DNA of 64,000 nt from Dactylorhiza incarnata. Taxonomy: Eukaryota > Streptophyta > Magnoliopsida > Asparagales > Orchidaceae. Every line of letters begins with the position of its first letter. Position 1 is the first letter of the stretch. Shown here in pieces: positions 1-11,990 of the stretch. The position numbers were made by a program, and so were the translations under genes. The notes beneath the pieces were generated by a model. It saw only the letters and a list, made by a program, of their open reading frames with translations, was not told the origin of the DNA and made no database searches. The DNA lies in the NCBI GenBank assembly GCA_033032865.1, contig JAWHQI010000520.1:620001-684000 (forward strand), given 5' to 3'.

Positions 1-617
1 TGCCATTCTGAGGAAAGGGTGACAGACATTGGTTGTCACTAACATGATCCAATTGAATGCAACATCACAAATCCTTGTCAAGCTCATAATTGGTGGATTC
101 TCAAACTCCAGGTCTAATCTAGATGCTCCTGCAACCCGACGCTAATTATTGCTACTTGTTGTTTTGGTGAAATGTTCGTCGCTCGAGCAAGTAAAGTCTG
201 AAGCTTCTCCAATTAATCATCAATCGACCCTATTTGCTTCAAGGAGATCAATCTCCCAAGGGGTTGCTCCACATGGACAGTCTGAAGTGCATATTGCAAA
301 ATTGCTTAAAGTCATCCCATGGTAAATGGGACTGCTCCATTTCTAAGCGCGCCACTTCTAGGCTACCCCAACAAGGTGGTATGTAGCTAAGCTGATCTAC
401 TCCACCACTGTTGCCCTTTGGTTGGTGAAAAATTGTTCAAACCACTCAACCAACCAAGTTGGCTATCTTTTCCATCATATGCTGGGAACTCCAATTTGAC
501 ATACCGCAAAAACACATTGTGATCATAGTGTCTTCCATGTGTGAGTATTGAATGGAGATCCTCCATGATGCCAGCTACGTCCATAGATCCCGACATGGTA
601 GATAATTGAGATACCAA
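1..617 (-). pseudogene. Ty3/gypsy gag fragment
   Basis: A degenerate retrotransposon capsid gene. The open part (617 to 387) contains KLEFPAYDGKDSQLGWL, the usual start of the plant gypsy gag core (F-x-G-x-D-x-x-x-W). The reading continues below position 340 in another frame with WDDFKQFCNMHF, SNPLGRLISLKQIGS and LLARATNISPKQQ, which match the retrotrans_gag pattern. Stops and at least one frameshift break it, and it runs off the left edge. No protease or polymerase is in the window. The family call rests on motif recall. Confidence 0.7.
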
Positions 618-1418
618 GTTGTCACAAGTAATATCGTAGGATCAAATTACCGCACGGGAAGTAGGAGGGAATAAGATGAGGGGTGCCTTAGATCGCTTGC
701 TTCCCCCCTTGATCCTCTAGGCCGACTTATGATGAATGGGGGGTGGAGCCTTGCCATAGCTTCCTAGGAGAGGGCGTCAATAAATAGAGAGAAAGATGGC
801 AGAGATGGAGAAGGGAGTTGGCAGGGCGAGATGGAGCCTTGCACTCATCTTGGGGCAAGCCACGGTAATGAGTAAAGGAGCAATAAAACCTCTCAGAGAA
901 ATTAAACTGCAATTCTTCCTAGCATGCCCTGACCCAAAACCAGCCAAAGGTTTAATACAATGTATTAGACAACTTAAACAAGCAACCCAACATTGGTTCA
1001 ACCCAACGTGAACCCAAATTAATGTAGAAATAAAATGACATTTATTTAATTAAAATAAGATAGAGAATTAATAAAAGACAGTTGCGGCCTCCGCATGGTG
1101 CAATTCTTCCTTGAGAATTTCCGGAAGATTAGTTATTCAGCTAGCTTAACTCAGATGAGACGAGTTTTCCATTGATCAAACAAGAACAAGACTGCTTTGC
1201 TTGTGCAACTTCTGCAGGTGAAAGAATTTTAACATTGCCGCGTTTCTTTTATATGAAAGGATCTGTTAGACAAAAGTGGCAGGCAACCAATGATTACACC
1301 ACAATAAAGGAACAAGAGGTAGAAAACAAAATCTGATGAGAGCTGATTATGCAAACTAAGATATTCAGAAATAAGCAGCAAAATATCACAAAATTCAATT
1401 TAGAGTATCATTCCCTAC
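618..1418. other. Possible element leader/LTR, then PPR intron
   Basis: No gene is supported. Positions 640-1020 lie upstream of the minus-strand gag and may be its leader or LTR, but I could not find paired repeats. The short overlapping ORFs on both strands at 727-1011 look like chance. From about 1040 to 1418 the AT-rich sequence is probably original intron downstream of the exon at 1419-1523. No terminal PPR exon could be recognised here. Confidence 0.3.
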
Positions 1419-1523
1419 CTCAATATATTTTCTCCATCTTCCAGCAGCCAGAAGGTTCTTCAACAGAACTGAATAAGTGGTAAAGCTAACCGCTCTTCCA
1501 GAAGCTAAAATCTTGTGAAATAA
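1419..1523 (-). CDS. EMB2654: EMB2654-like PPR protein, fifth visible exon
   Basis: A 105-nt, phase-0 exon of the minus-strand PPR gene. It follows a TTTTCAG acceptor (ending at 1524) and stops before a GTAGGG donor. It encodes 35 residues including LFHKILASGRAV, TTYSVLLKNLLAAG and RWRKYIE. These match my recollection of the C-terminal region of Arabidopsis EMB2654 (At2g41720), where a similar LFYKI...NWRKYIEV segment comes shortly before the end of the protein. The preceding exon (14438-14306) ends in MMK at phase 0, so the join is in frame. The intron between them is 12,782 bp and full of transposons. The final exon, expected to contain about 50 codons, was not found in 1-1418 and is probably off the left edge. 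Confidence 0.85.
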
Positions 1524-2756
1524 CTGAAAAGACAGTATAATTTTAGACTAAATTATCATAATCATTCATGACCGGAGTACTTTTAAAATCAGAAATAAAA
1601 ACAGAGTCTGCCAAGCATAGAATAAAAACAGATAATTTAATATCTGTGGATCATGTTTCAAAAACCACTGCAATGGTATAATTATAATCGGGTGTACTGA
1701 CAGAAGTGTCAGTTAATTGAAAGTGCTAAATTGCTCTGAGTTTCAACTGAACCTGTGGTAGTTAATCTGGGGGTAACTCAATTTCTAATTTTCTATCTTT
1801 TTGGGCCCAACAAAATCAAATTTCAACTTGGCATAGCTCAAACACTATGAACTAGGATGCTACTCAACCATTAAGCTGCATTCTTCCAGAGAAATGGTGC
1901 AATAATAAGGATGCAAGGGTGGGATTTTTTTTAAAATAATAACACATACCTTTTCAAGACGTATATCTTATGCATTAAATCAACAAGGGAATTTATAGTT
2001 CCTATCATCCTCCTACTTTACAAACTGTATTAGTTTGATTTTGTGCAACAGCAGTGTCTCTAAGGAACTAGACTTTTTTTCTTTCTAATAATGCCATTTT
2101 TAATCAGTCATATGGTGCTAACAATTCCATCTGTTATATAATATATTTTATGATTAATAGGAGCAGGTTTTTTTGGTTCACACGAAAATCAGCATAGCAC
2201 CTCGGCCTAGACTTCATCTGATATTTTATGGAGCAAGGCCTTTGTGCTGTCCCATGCTTGTCAAGAATAAGTAAAGCCAGACAGGCCAATGAGGAGCTGA
2301 TCAATTGAGGAAGGCATAGTAGACCGACTGTCATAACCAAAAAGCCCCCATTATTTCAATCAATAACAAAGGTTTCTGATGTAGTAAGGATAATCAGGAG
2401 CAGAACAAGAGTGAAGCGTAATAGACCTGCTGTCACAATGAAAAGGGACATTACTTGATCAATAGCGTAGGAGATTTACATATGAAAGTAAATAAACATG
2501 ACTGTTTTTCAGAAGTGTTCTCACACTGAAACAACTGCAAGAAGCCAGGTGTCTCTTCTTAAGTTGGTATCAAACTGACCAGCAAGAAATCCCGTTGAAA
2601 TTCATGTCCAGTGGAGTGCCTTTGTCAGTCAAGCTCTCATTCCAGTCGCGTGACCCGTCAAAGCATCAATAACGTCCAATTGACCGCTCCTCACCCCGCA
2701 CCTGTTCAATTACATTTTAACATACAAACGAGCGCTCCTCCATCCAGTTTAGTCAA
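1524..2756. other. PPR gene intron, mostly unassigned
   Basis: AT-rich sequence directly upstream (minus strand) of the exon at 1419-1523. I see no coding motif, LTR pair or terminal inverted repeat. The first kilobase is likely the original intron. Beyond about 2500 it may pass into the leader of the plus-strand copia fragment that follows. Confidence 0.4.
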
Positions 2757-3277
2757 TTGCTATACCTAAGCTCTTCTAGGCGATCAATCACGTCCAGACG
2801 ATCAATGAATTTTCTCTCTCTCTCTCTGCTCCCGGGCTTGCAATTGTTGTTGCACCTGGAAGACTTGAAACTTCTTTTTGAGCAAACTTCGGGAACTACC
2901 AGATTGACAAATATTATAAGCACCCATCCAATAGGAGCTGGGTCCATGAGCCACCAACCAATTCGCAAAGAGAGTCACAGTTTCACCCATTCAACGATCT
3001 TTCAGCATGCCTCCGGAATCCAAAGTCGAAGACTTAGCAGCTACGTCGTCCTCAGAAGTGGTGATGAATTTGCTAAGTTATCCTCAGGTCTGAGCCACCA
3101 TTCTCCCATAACAGAGAAACTTAATGGCAAGAACTATAGTTCTTAGTCCGTTGCTATTCAAATATTGGGTTATGGGCGAAGGACAAGAAGAACATTAAGA
3201 TATCACAATGGAAAGTATTATTACTGATCGTTTAGTATGAAAGATGATGGATGCTCAACTTCTTACAGTAAAGTGGG
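2757..3277 (+). mobile_element. Ty1/copia 5' fragment with gag start
   Basis: An ATG near 3004 opens a copia-like gag N-terminus. A frameshift follows, then HHSPITEKLNGKNYSS, the conserved plant copia gag entry (ITEKLNGKNYxxW). The invariant tryptophan after NYSS is a TAG stop (3144-3146), and degraded gag follows as far as KWEL. The fragment is broken at 3278 by a minus-strand copia whose LTR begins there. No LTR or primer site was found for this element. Confidence 0.5.
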
Positions 3278-3429
3278 AGTTGACTGAGTAGAATGGAATA
3301 ATTCGATTCTAATGAAACTAGTCTTTACTATTACAAATGCATGAGTAAAGATACCATATGAAGAAATTACCCTTAGTGGGTATTACACATACGGTTTGCT
3401 AATATAGAGATAATGGCCTAATTACAACT
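3278..3429 (-). repeat. 3' LTR of minus-strand copia (AGTT...AACT ends)
   Basis: A 152-bp segment starting AGTTGACT and ending ACAACT on the plus strand. On the minus strand it follows a polypurine tract (GAGGGGGAG) directly. The ends are AGTT/AACT, not TG/CA, as in the intact copia at 31443-36529. The matching 5' LTR is missing, so the outer boundary is inferred from the shared ends. Confidence 0.6.
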
Positions 3430-3436
3430 CTCCCCC

Positions 3437-4883
3437 TCAAGTCGGACGAAAGATATCAGTCATCCCTAGCTTGTGAATATCATCGGTGAACACATCGCAT
3501 CCCAGACTTTTGGTGAAATCATTTATCAGTTGATCTTTGGAGTTTGGAGTGAACAAATGGAGTGACCACATTCCCTTTGTCCATGTGGTATTTGAAAAAG
3601 TGTCGATCAACTTCAACATGCTTAGTCTTCTCAAGTTGTACTGGGTTATGAGTTATACTAATGGTTGCCTTATTATCACAGTATAAGGAGAGTGAGATAT
3701 GCTCCTGTAATCCCAGATCTTGCAACATAGAACGCAACCATAGTCCTTCACAGAGACCTTGAGACATTGCCCGGTACTCAACCTCCGGGCTTGATCTGGC
3801 TACCACATTCTACTTCTTGCTTCGCCAGGTAACCAAGTTTCCCCGAACAAAGGTACAATACCCTGTTGTAGATTTCCTGTCATCACGATTCTCAGCCCAA
3901 TCTACGTCTGTGAAGACCTCGATCCTCAAGTGGTTGTTTTTAGTGAACATGAGTCCCCGACCAGGTGCCTTCTTCAAGTACCGTAGTACACGATATGCGG
4001 ACTCTTTATGTCTGATCCTGGGAGCATGCATATATCTACTTAAGATAGCTACAACATATGTAATGTTCGAACGTGTATGAGATAGGTATTTGAGTCTCCC
4101 AACCAATCTATGATAGCTCGAAGTATCCTTCCGGTCACCATCACTGTCTTCATCAATCTTATGATTCTCCTCCATAGGATTATTTGCTGGGACACAACTG
4201 AGCATCCCGATTTCCTCTAACAGTTCCAAAACATATTTTCGTTGGGATATAAAGATACCTTGATTCGACCTAGTCACTTCAAGTCCCAGAAAGTATCATA
4301 GTCTCCTTAAATCCTTCACTTTGAACTCTGCAGACAACAGTGCCTTGGGATTTGCAATTTCCTCTAGGTCATCACCTGTGATCACAATGTCATCCACGTA
4401 GACAATGAATACCACAATTTTTTGATTACGTCTTCTGATGAACATGGTGTGAACTGATTGTCCCTGCTTATAGCCAAACTTGAGTATGACCTTGTGAAAC
4501 CTGCCAAACCATGCACTGGGTGATTGTTTTAGGCCATATAATGACTTTTTTAAGCGACAAACAAGCCTTTATGGTCTTTTATTCACAAACCTAGGACGGA
4601 ATTTCATGTACACTTCTTCATCCAACTCACCGTGGAGGAAGGCTTTTTCACATCTAGTTGATGAAGATCCCAGCCCAAGCAAGTAACACAGGATAAAAGA
4701 ACCCGAATGGAGTCCATCTTTTCCACCAGAGCAAAGGTCTTCTGGTTAGTCCACTCCTTCAGTCCGAGTGTATCCTTGAGCCACCAGTCGTACCTCGTAA
4801 CGTTCAACCTTACCACCCCGGTTTTATTTAACAGAGAACACTCACCTGGAACCAATGACTTTCATCCCAGGAGGAAGGGGAGA
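3437..4883 (-). pseudogene. Copia polyprotein 3' part: RT and RNase H
   Basis: Degenerate Ty1/copia pol, closely related to the copia at 31573-35956. Read in minus-strand order it contains: RT N-terminal region at about 4880-4604 (MDSIRVLLS, LGWDLHQLDVKK) with several stops and frameshifts; the RT active site YVDD near 4400, intact; the TRSNQGIFISQRKYVLELL region at 4277-3810; then RNase H (VEYRAMSQGLCEGLWLR, CDNKATISI, KTKHVEVDRHFFK) ending in KLGMTDIFRPT. It is cut off at its upstream side at about 4883, where a gypsy-type LTR begins, so integrase, protease and gag are absent. Confidence 0.85.
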
Positions 4884-5389
4884 TGTAAGACCCGAACTCG
4901 AATTATTGTATAGATAAAATATTTTAATGCAAATATATATAAAAGAATTTCCCTATGATGAAAAGTTGAAATTTCGCGCCGATTCGAAGTCGCACGCTTA
5001 ATTTTGAAGTTCAAGATTTCCGATTTTTGCGACGCTCGTTTCGTTTTCGGTTTAAATTTTGTTATTGAAATTAATTATGATTAAGGCTTGGATTAAGCTG
5101 ATTTGGTTTAATTAGGCTTAAGAGGAGGATTATGAAAGAGGGGTGGTTGTTATCCTTCTCTGGGCCGTCTGGTTACAGTAAGGAATTGATTTGGATATGA
5201 CTGAGTTGGAGTTCCTAGCTGGCCGGTTATTACTTCTATCTAAACCCGCTATATTATATTATATGTTAAGGGAGGTGGTGGTCTTGTGGCTGTTTCGGCT
5301 GTATACATAGCAACTTTGACTCCCTCCTTATCCCGATACTCTTCTTTACGTCTGCTGGAAAGCTCGGAGAGCTAGGGCTTGGTTGTACC

Positions 5390-5696
5390 TGTAACGCCCT
5401 GGTCTACTGTGGGTGCGCAACAGGTCTGCAGACCAGTGACCCCAACCCATCTCCAAGGATCTGATAGGCCGCAACCGCTAATTCCAATGGCGGGTTGTTG
5501 AGGTTGGGGCTTGAACCCCAGACCTCCTGGATAAGGGAGCTCTAAAGCAACCCGCCATTGGATAGGGGAGCTCTAAACTGGTCCTCAACAACCCGCCATT
5601 GGAATTAGCGGTTGCGGCCGATCAGATCCTTGGAGATGGGTTGGGGTCACTGGTCTGCAGACCTGTTGCGCACCCACAATAGACCGGGGCGTTACA
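5390..5696. mobile_element. 307-bp foldback element, 5-bp target duplication
   Basis: The first and last ~114 bp are near-perfect inverted repeats with about three mismatches; both arms begin TGTAACGCCC and run to GGGTTGTTGAGG. The loop of about 80 bp holds a short internal repeat (GGGAGCTCTAAA twice). It is flanked by the perfect direct repeat GTACC (5385-5389 and 5697-5701). It has no coding capacity. The TG/CA ends and 5-bp duplication resemble an LTR, but the arms are inverted rather than direct, so the class is uncertain. A transcript would form a long hairpin. Confidence 0.8.
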
Positions 5697-6662
5697 GTAC
5701 CTCCTCCTCCAGCTCATCCTGTCATCGATTTTGGAATAATTGGAAAGGTTGTTGTTCTCCTGCGGTTCTTCTGTGCTTGGCCGGCGGTTTAGGGCTTCGA
5801 CTTCTCCATTGTAAGTTCTTCTCCTTCCTGATTTCTGAAATTAGGTGGTAATTATAGCTGTTTTACTGTGGCTCGTTGGCTAGGGTTCCAGATTAGGGGG
5901 AAATTTCTGAATTAGACCATAGGCCCTCTCCCTCTTCTCTTTCTCTATATGGCTACCTGCTGGGTACTGGTTTCTAATTCTGATTGGAGCCGGTGAAGAA
6001 ATCATTTACTCTTAGTAATCCATTTGAGGGTTTTGATTGATATATCATTATTGATGGCTCCTAATTTGGGCAAGCTGTTGACGTTGCCTTATTACCTGAT
6101 GGAGAAGGTTGTTGGATTTAATTGGGGGCCGGCTATGTATGGTTGTTGGCTGCCTTTGATAGTTGTAGTTGGACGGTTGTTTTGATGGGGATTTGCCTTG
6201 GAAATTTACTGCTATTGGCTTCCCTTGGTGCTGCAGTTGGCATCCCTTGAATTGTTACCTTTTGAGCTGTTGTTGACAGCAATTGTAGTCCTGATTAATG
6301 GTGGTTAATTGCTCTTTTGTTGGCTTATGTTGACTGCCTTTTGGTGGTGTTTTTAGCTGCCATTTAGGCAGCTGTTGGGCTGCCTTTGTTATCTATTGTG
6401 GGCTGCCTACTTTAGTTTTTATTGGTCACAAAAGTGGCTGAAATTTGAAGTGTTTAGTGGCTGAAATTGGAATCGTTTTGTGGCTGAATTGTGAGTTCCG
6501 TAGCAAATAAAATCTGATTTTGACGCTTTCTTTTCGAATCACCTAAGCTAGTCCTCCCTTAGGAAACTCTTGTAAGTCGTAGTTGTGGACGTCTTAGGAG
6601 TCCGCTCGTAGATATTTAACGGCGCAACCCGAAAGGAAATGATTTACTTGATACTGCAGAGG

Positions 6663-6725
6663 ATGACGTCCGGCGATAGACGCGATGAGAACCATATGAA
6701 GGACAAGGGCAAATGAAAAGTTATG
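6663..6725 (+). other. Small LTR exon, copy 1 (disrupted)
   Basis: A 21-codon ATG segment that begins 3 nt after a CTGCAG acceptor and ends at a GTGAGT donor. It starts MTSGDRRDENHM and ends KGK-stop-KVM; the TGA sits where copy 2 (19840-19902) has GAA. The start (MTS), the KGKxKV ending, the phase and the donor match copy 2 position for position. Function unknown. Confidence 0.5.
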
Positions 6726-7040
6726 GTGAGTCCTTACCGCTTTGATTACGCATACATTTGAATTAAGTTGAAATATAAACATGTAGAATTACTTTACTCT
6801 AAGCTACTTTCTTGCATGGACATTGAATATGAATTGAATTGAATTGAAGAAATTCAAAATTTTGAAATCACTAAAAATATGAAATCGCTAAAACACTAAA
6901 CATGGATTAGCAAGCGAAAGAAATTATGAGGGGAAACTTAACTAATTATTCCCTATATTTTGAAATGAATATGAATTGAATATAAAAAGAATAAGAAATT
7001 GAGTGTGCGTCGACGCATAGAAATGCTAAGGGTCAACGTC

Positions 7041-7150
7041 GTAGGGGGGGTAGAACTCCTACACCTCGTAGGGGGGGGGGGGGGGGGGGGGGGGGGTAGA
7101 AATCATACACCTCGGGGGGGGGGGGGGGGGGGGGGGGGGTGAACTCCTAC
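7041..7150. repeat. G-rich tandem repeat with two 26-G runs
   Basis: About 2.5 copies of a unit of the form GTA-Gn-TAGAACTCCTACACCTC. The G runs are 7 (7044-7050), 26 (7071-7096) and 26 (7114-7139) long. They could form G-quadruplexes. The identical run lengths may also reflect a sequencing or assembly limit. Confidence 0.8.
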
Positions 7151-7540
7151 AGATTTTGATACAAAATTGTCTAATCTAGGATGCGTGGAAGCCTGCTGCG
7201 TATTTGAGCGCCCTAGAGCGTGTGACGGGCCCATATGTTTGATAGAATTGAGAATGACCATCAATATTTCGAAAGAACGTAAAGTGATATGAAAATTCTG
7301 AACTGAATACAGAAATGAATAAGAATGAAAGAAATAAGAAACTTGATACCAGAAATAGTTTATTTATGTTGTACTAGCTCACTGTATAGTACCTTACTAC
7401 TTACATTATTTATTGTTCTACTGCGCATGTTCATATAGAAATATATAACTGTCTATTAATGTCGACTCTTCGTGTTTGCCTATAGTGCGGTTCCCGGTGT
7501 CTTTCTTCACCACCACCAAGTATTGTTTTAACACTCCCTA

Positions 7541-9911
7541 GTCTCGAAGGTAATTTTCACTTGTGAAGCCATCACAAATGAATCTGTTCGCACTTTAATA
7601 TCTCATACTCCTAGATCTTTTGCAAGCCTTAACACAACGATGAGTGCCTTGTACTCCGCTTGGTTGTTTGTGGTGGAGAAATGTAGCTTAACGACTTGCT
7701 CAATTCGGACACCATTTGGGTTGAACAATATGACTCTGACTCCAAATGAATTTTTACTAGAAGCTCCATCCACGAACATCATCCAGGCCAAGGGAGTTAT
7801 CTCTTCTTCTTTGGTGGTCTTCTCTTCCGCAAAGTTTATTATGAAATTTGCAAGAACTTAGGTTTTGATCACCATCCTCGGCTTGTATGAGTGTCGAATT
7901 CTCCAAGCTCGATTTACTACTTGGCCAATCTTCCCAAGTGCTCGGGTTTCTCCAGGATGTTATTCAAAGGATGATCTGTCATAACTTACATTGAGTGACC
8001 TTGGAAATAGGGACGGAGTCTTCGGGCCGATATGATCAGGGCTAAGGTTAGCTTCTCCAGGATGGGGTATCATGCTTCAACGTCCTTCAACACCTTGCAG
8101 ACATAATGGATTGGAAATTATTTCTTCCCTTCTTCCCGGACTAATACAGAACGAATGGCTTCAGAATCAACTCACAGATATAGTAACAGGTCCCCCCTCC
8201 CGAGGGCTTTGAAGAAGAGGAGTGGATGTCAATTGTTTCTTGAGCCCCTCAAAGGCCTTACTGCAATCTTCAGTCCACTCAAACCTAGAAGCTACGCGGA
8301 GGGTTTTGAAGAAGGGTGCACATTTATCTCCGGATTGAGAGATGAAATGACTTAATCCGACGATCCTCCCCGCTATATGTTGAACTTCTTTCGTAGTTCG
8401 AGGAGGTAACATGTTCAAGATCGCCTTGACCTTATCTGGATTTGGTTCAAGACCTTTGGGGGGGGGGGGGGGGGGGGGGGGGGCAGCAAAGGACCCAGGA
8501 ACTTTCCTTTGCTTGCCCCAAAGACACTCCGCGGGATTTAACTTCATTTTCTACCTCCTTAAAGTTGAGAATGTTTCCATGAGGTCATGGACATGTTCTC
8601 TGAACTCCTGGTTTTTTATGAGGTCGTCCACATACATTTCTATGTTTCGCCCCTTTCGGTTTTTGAAGACAAAGTCCATCATGCGTTTTTACGCAGCGCC
8701 GACATTTTTAAGCCCAAAGGGAATCACCCAATAACAATAACATCCTTCGTTTGTGATGATTGACGTATGTGGGATATCGATAACATGCATTCAAATTGGA
8801 TGATACCCCGAGAAAGCGTCTAAGAAGCTAATTACGGAAAATCACACAGCAGAATCAACTAGGGACTCTATCTGAGTGAAGGGGTAATAATATTTGGGAC
8901 ATGTTTTATTAAATTTAGTAAAGTTCACGCACATACGCCATTTGTCATTCAACTTTTTAACCATTACAACGTTTGAGACTCATTCAAGGTATTGGATCTC
9001 CCTGATGAGGATGGCCTTGAGAAGCATTGAGACCTCCTCCCAAATGGGTCCTGCCAAGGTTACCGCCACCGTTCGCTCTTCTACTTGATTGACTTGAATG
9101 CCAGATTAATGTTGAGACGGTGGCAAGCGACATCGGGGTCTGCCCCAGGTATGTCAGCGGTTGACCAAGCAAAGACATCCAAGTTGTCGAGGAGGCAAGT
9201 GATCAACAGGGTCTTTTCTTCCTCTCTCGACTGGGCGTTGATGGAAAGTGTTCTGTCTCCATCTCCCCCTTCCATAAGGATGCTTTGGAAAACTTGAGCG
9301 GCCTCCAGATGAGCAACATCTCTTGCATCGCTCCCCGTGGAAAGTTCCTTCTCAGCGAATTCTTCGAGGTTCTTGGTGTCTTGACAACATTCCTCACCTC
9401 CTTCAATGTTCCTTGTAAGAGGAGGATAAGTTTCGATCACACTAACCGAGCTCACATAACATTCCCGAGCAATTTGAGGATCACTTCGAACCCTGAATTG
9501 CTTTCCTCCCATGGAACTTAACCACCTGGTGGTATATGGAGACAATGGTGTTGTAGCTATTGGGAGCGTCGACCACAACGAATATTGTCTGACGTGTTAC
9601 TTCGAACATAGTGACGAAGAGGGTGACGCTCCCTTCGATCTCTTTTCTCTCTCCAGTGAACCCATAGAGAGGTCCGTCGGAAGCTTGAAGCTTCCTCCCC
9701 GTGTTCATTGCTTCAGACGCGGGTTTGAAGATAATATTTACAAAACTACCGGTGCCGATGAGGATTCTTGACACCGAGTAGTTATCCAAGACCGCATTCA
9801 CGACTATAACATCAATGAAGGGGTTGGCAGTCTTTGGGAGATCGTCTTCGTTGAAGATGTCATCTCCTTTCATGGGAGAAATGTGAGAAGTAGTAGTGAC
9901 CTCCTGTTGGT
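7541..9911 (-). pseudogene. Ty3/gypsy protease-RT-RNase H fragment
   Basis: Degenerate gypsy polyprotein. In minus-strand order: an aspartic protease region at 9921-9481 with ILIGTGSFVNIIF, where the catalytic DTGS aspartate is replaced by glycine; an RT core at 9580-8550, heavily broken; the RT end and RNase H start at 8547-8167 (KGLEPNPDKVKAILNM, then FEWTEDCSKAFEGLKKQL); and RNase H at 7791-7603 (MMFVDGASSKNSFGV, TTNNQAEYKALI). A 26-C run (26 G on the plus strand) lies inside the RT-RNase H connection without breaking the frame, giving a run of eight prolines. Integrase and gag are missing, and both ends abut LTR-like blocks. Confidence 0.85.
8458..8483. repeat. 26-base G run inside gypsy RT
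   Basis: An uninterrupted run of 26 G (plus strand) inside the gypsy pol ORF. Related proteins have a short non-proline linker before RGLEPNP here, so the run looks like an expansion or an assembly artefact. Confidence 0.8.
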
Positions 9912-11990
9912 AACAACCCATGTTTTAAAAAAACAAAAAAAACATATATATATATAATGGCATTTTTGTAATTAGAGTAAGGTTTCCCTCTTATATTGAG
10001 CAGAAGCCCCCTCCCCCGATACTTTTCTTTTCGATCTAGGTCTTCCGCTCTTGCGCCCGACTCCCGCACGTCGTTGTTTTCCGAAAGCCGCTCTCGTCCA
10101 CTGCTTCCCATTCGCTGCCTCTCAGTCGCTCCACCTTTGCACTCGTGGCCGACACTTCCTACTTCACCTCCTACCCAGGCCGACGGCAGAAACAGCTTCT
10201 CCTCCTACCCAGGTCGTCGGTAGCAGCAGCTTCTCCTCCCCAGCCGGCTGCAGCAACCTCTCCATCCTCCGACTTCCTCAAAGGTCGGCAACCCTAATCC
10301 CCACTCTTCCTCTTCGTCTTGGTCGGTGATTTGCAAGGGGGACAACTAGGGTTTCCTTCCCTCTCCTCCTCGGGCTCGGATTTGGGTTCCCTTGGGTATG
10401 CCTCTCCTCCTTCCTCTTTTATTCAGATTTAACTGAATTGTTTTTGCAAACTTTTGTGCTCCTAATTGCGTATATGTTGTGATTCATGATTTTACCCCTC
10501 TTATAATCGACTAACCGCGTTGAGTTTGTGATTTCTGGGACCGCTCCTCGACCTAATTGACGGGATCACTCAAAACCCTCTCCGATTTAGGGTTTTCGTA
10601 ACCTAAGCGCCGCAAGTCCCCGATTTCTGCGTGGTAATCTCCTCTCCCCTCACCTTTGAGGGAGGTAAATTGTTTAAACCCTCTCACGTTTAGATCATGT
10701 GATATTAAATGTCCGTACTAGTGTAGAAATTTTTGTTATGTCAAACATCAACTATGTTGTTCCTGAACAGGTTTAAGTAAGGTTTCTAAACTTGCTTGTG
10801 CCGCTTAGCTGTCACCGTCAGTTTCAGCCCTACTTAAGGCAAGTAGAGGAATCTCTCCCGCTTGCAAACATTGAATTTAGTTCCTTGCATATTTTCTCAT
10901 GTCTATAAATTTTCCCCTGAAACACCTAAATAGTCAAAATTAATAGCATGTCATAATATGTTAGAAGCATTTAAACTATGAATAATTTAATTTATTAATA
11001 TCATAAGCAATCGTTGAAAAGTAGTGTTTAATTGATGCAACTCCTTGACTTGAGTTTCCCTCTTGACTCCGTAACGAGAACAAATGAACGGTCATAGCAA
11101 GCATGAATTTTCTGATAAGTCTTGTATCTGAATTTGAATATGAATCATGTGCATCAAATAAAAACACATACACATTTCAGTGGTTACAACTTATGTCATT
11201 GTATGAACGAATGTATGCTATACCCCGGAGTAGGCTAATAATCCTAGATATTTCTGCTTAACTCATTTACTTGTCTGTCTTGCTAGCTTTGCCTCATAAA
11301 GATTCGTACACGTATATTTCTGATTCCCCTGCTTGTATTATATTATTATTTTCTTGCTCACTTTTTGTTTTAATGTTCTGGGCCTTTATCTTTCTTGTTT
11401 TGGAATTTGCCATAGCGTCCGTGACTGCGCCGCCTGCTACTTGAGCCCGATCTGCGTCAAGCTCCTACTTCTGGAGGTTTATCCTTTGTTGTTGTGTCAG
11501 GTTCTATGTTGTATTTCCTTTACTGTCGGTTTCGGCTTATTATGTAATAGTTATGATCAGTCCTTTGTATCATGGACAACTGCTAGGCTAAATAAATTAT
11601 GTATTGGAATGTGATATTAGTGAGCTTATTATGTAATAGTAATAATCAGTCATTTGTATCATGGACAACTGCTAGACTAAATAAATTATGTATTGAAATG
11701 TGATATTAGTGCATATTCATTTCCTTTGGGATATTTATTGTATGAATTTGGTATCAGAAACTTTGTATCATGACTTTTAATTCAAATGCATGAGTATTTT
11801 ACTTTTCACTGCTTTAGTTTAAAGCTTCCGCATAATGATAATGTATTTTCTTCAAATTTTTTTACTTTAAATCTAAAAATGCTAATTCAGCTCCCGCGTA
11901 AACAAATATGGAGTTTCTTTCCCCCATGTCTGTGGCATCACGACCCGCCCGAAGAGCACTCTGATTTTTGCTTTTAGACGGGTGGTGACA
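9912..11990 (+). mobile_element. Gypsy-type LTR block (LTR-like), boundaries uncertain
   Basis: Begins near TGGTAACAACCCATG and ends near CGGGTGGTGACA after a CACGACCCGCCC segment. A pyrimidine-rich stretch around 10000-10320 resembles a transcribed leader, with a possible donor (GGGTATGC, ~10395) and acceptor (CTGAACAG, ~10771). There is no coding sequence and no primer site after it. No matching second copy was found in the window, so orientation and class are inferred. Confidence 0.4.
11535..11712. repeat. 89-bp tandem duplication
   Basis: Two adjacent copies of an 89-bp unit starting GCTTATTATGTAATAG (11535-11623 and 11624-11712), with only a few differences between them, inside the LTR-like block. 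Confidence 0.85.

Larger units (their letters stand above)
4884..7540 (+). mobile_element. Long gypsy-type LTR (LTR-1), plus orientation
   Basis: Starts TGTAAGACCCG, a common start of plant gypsy LTRs, right after the purine stretch GAGGAAGGGGAGA. It has no pol coding. Visible contents: a 307-bp foldback insertion; a splice donor GTAAGT at 5811-5816; an acceptor ending at 6659; a short ATG exon (6663-6725) with a GTGAGT donor; G-rich tandem repeats; and an acceptor ending at 7485. The far end near 7540 is truncated against gypsy pol. I infer an LTR from its start, its length and its shared layout with the solo LTR at 28517-30873. Confidence 0.55.

Noticed and set aside
1..1418. Last exon of the PPR gene
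   Set aside because: No match to the expected LEWM...QPSNQMY-type ending in any minus-strand frame; the region is gag fragment and intron.
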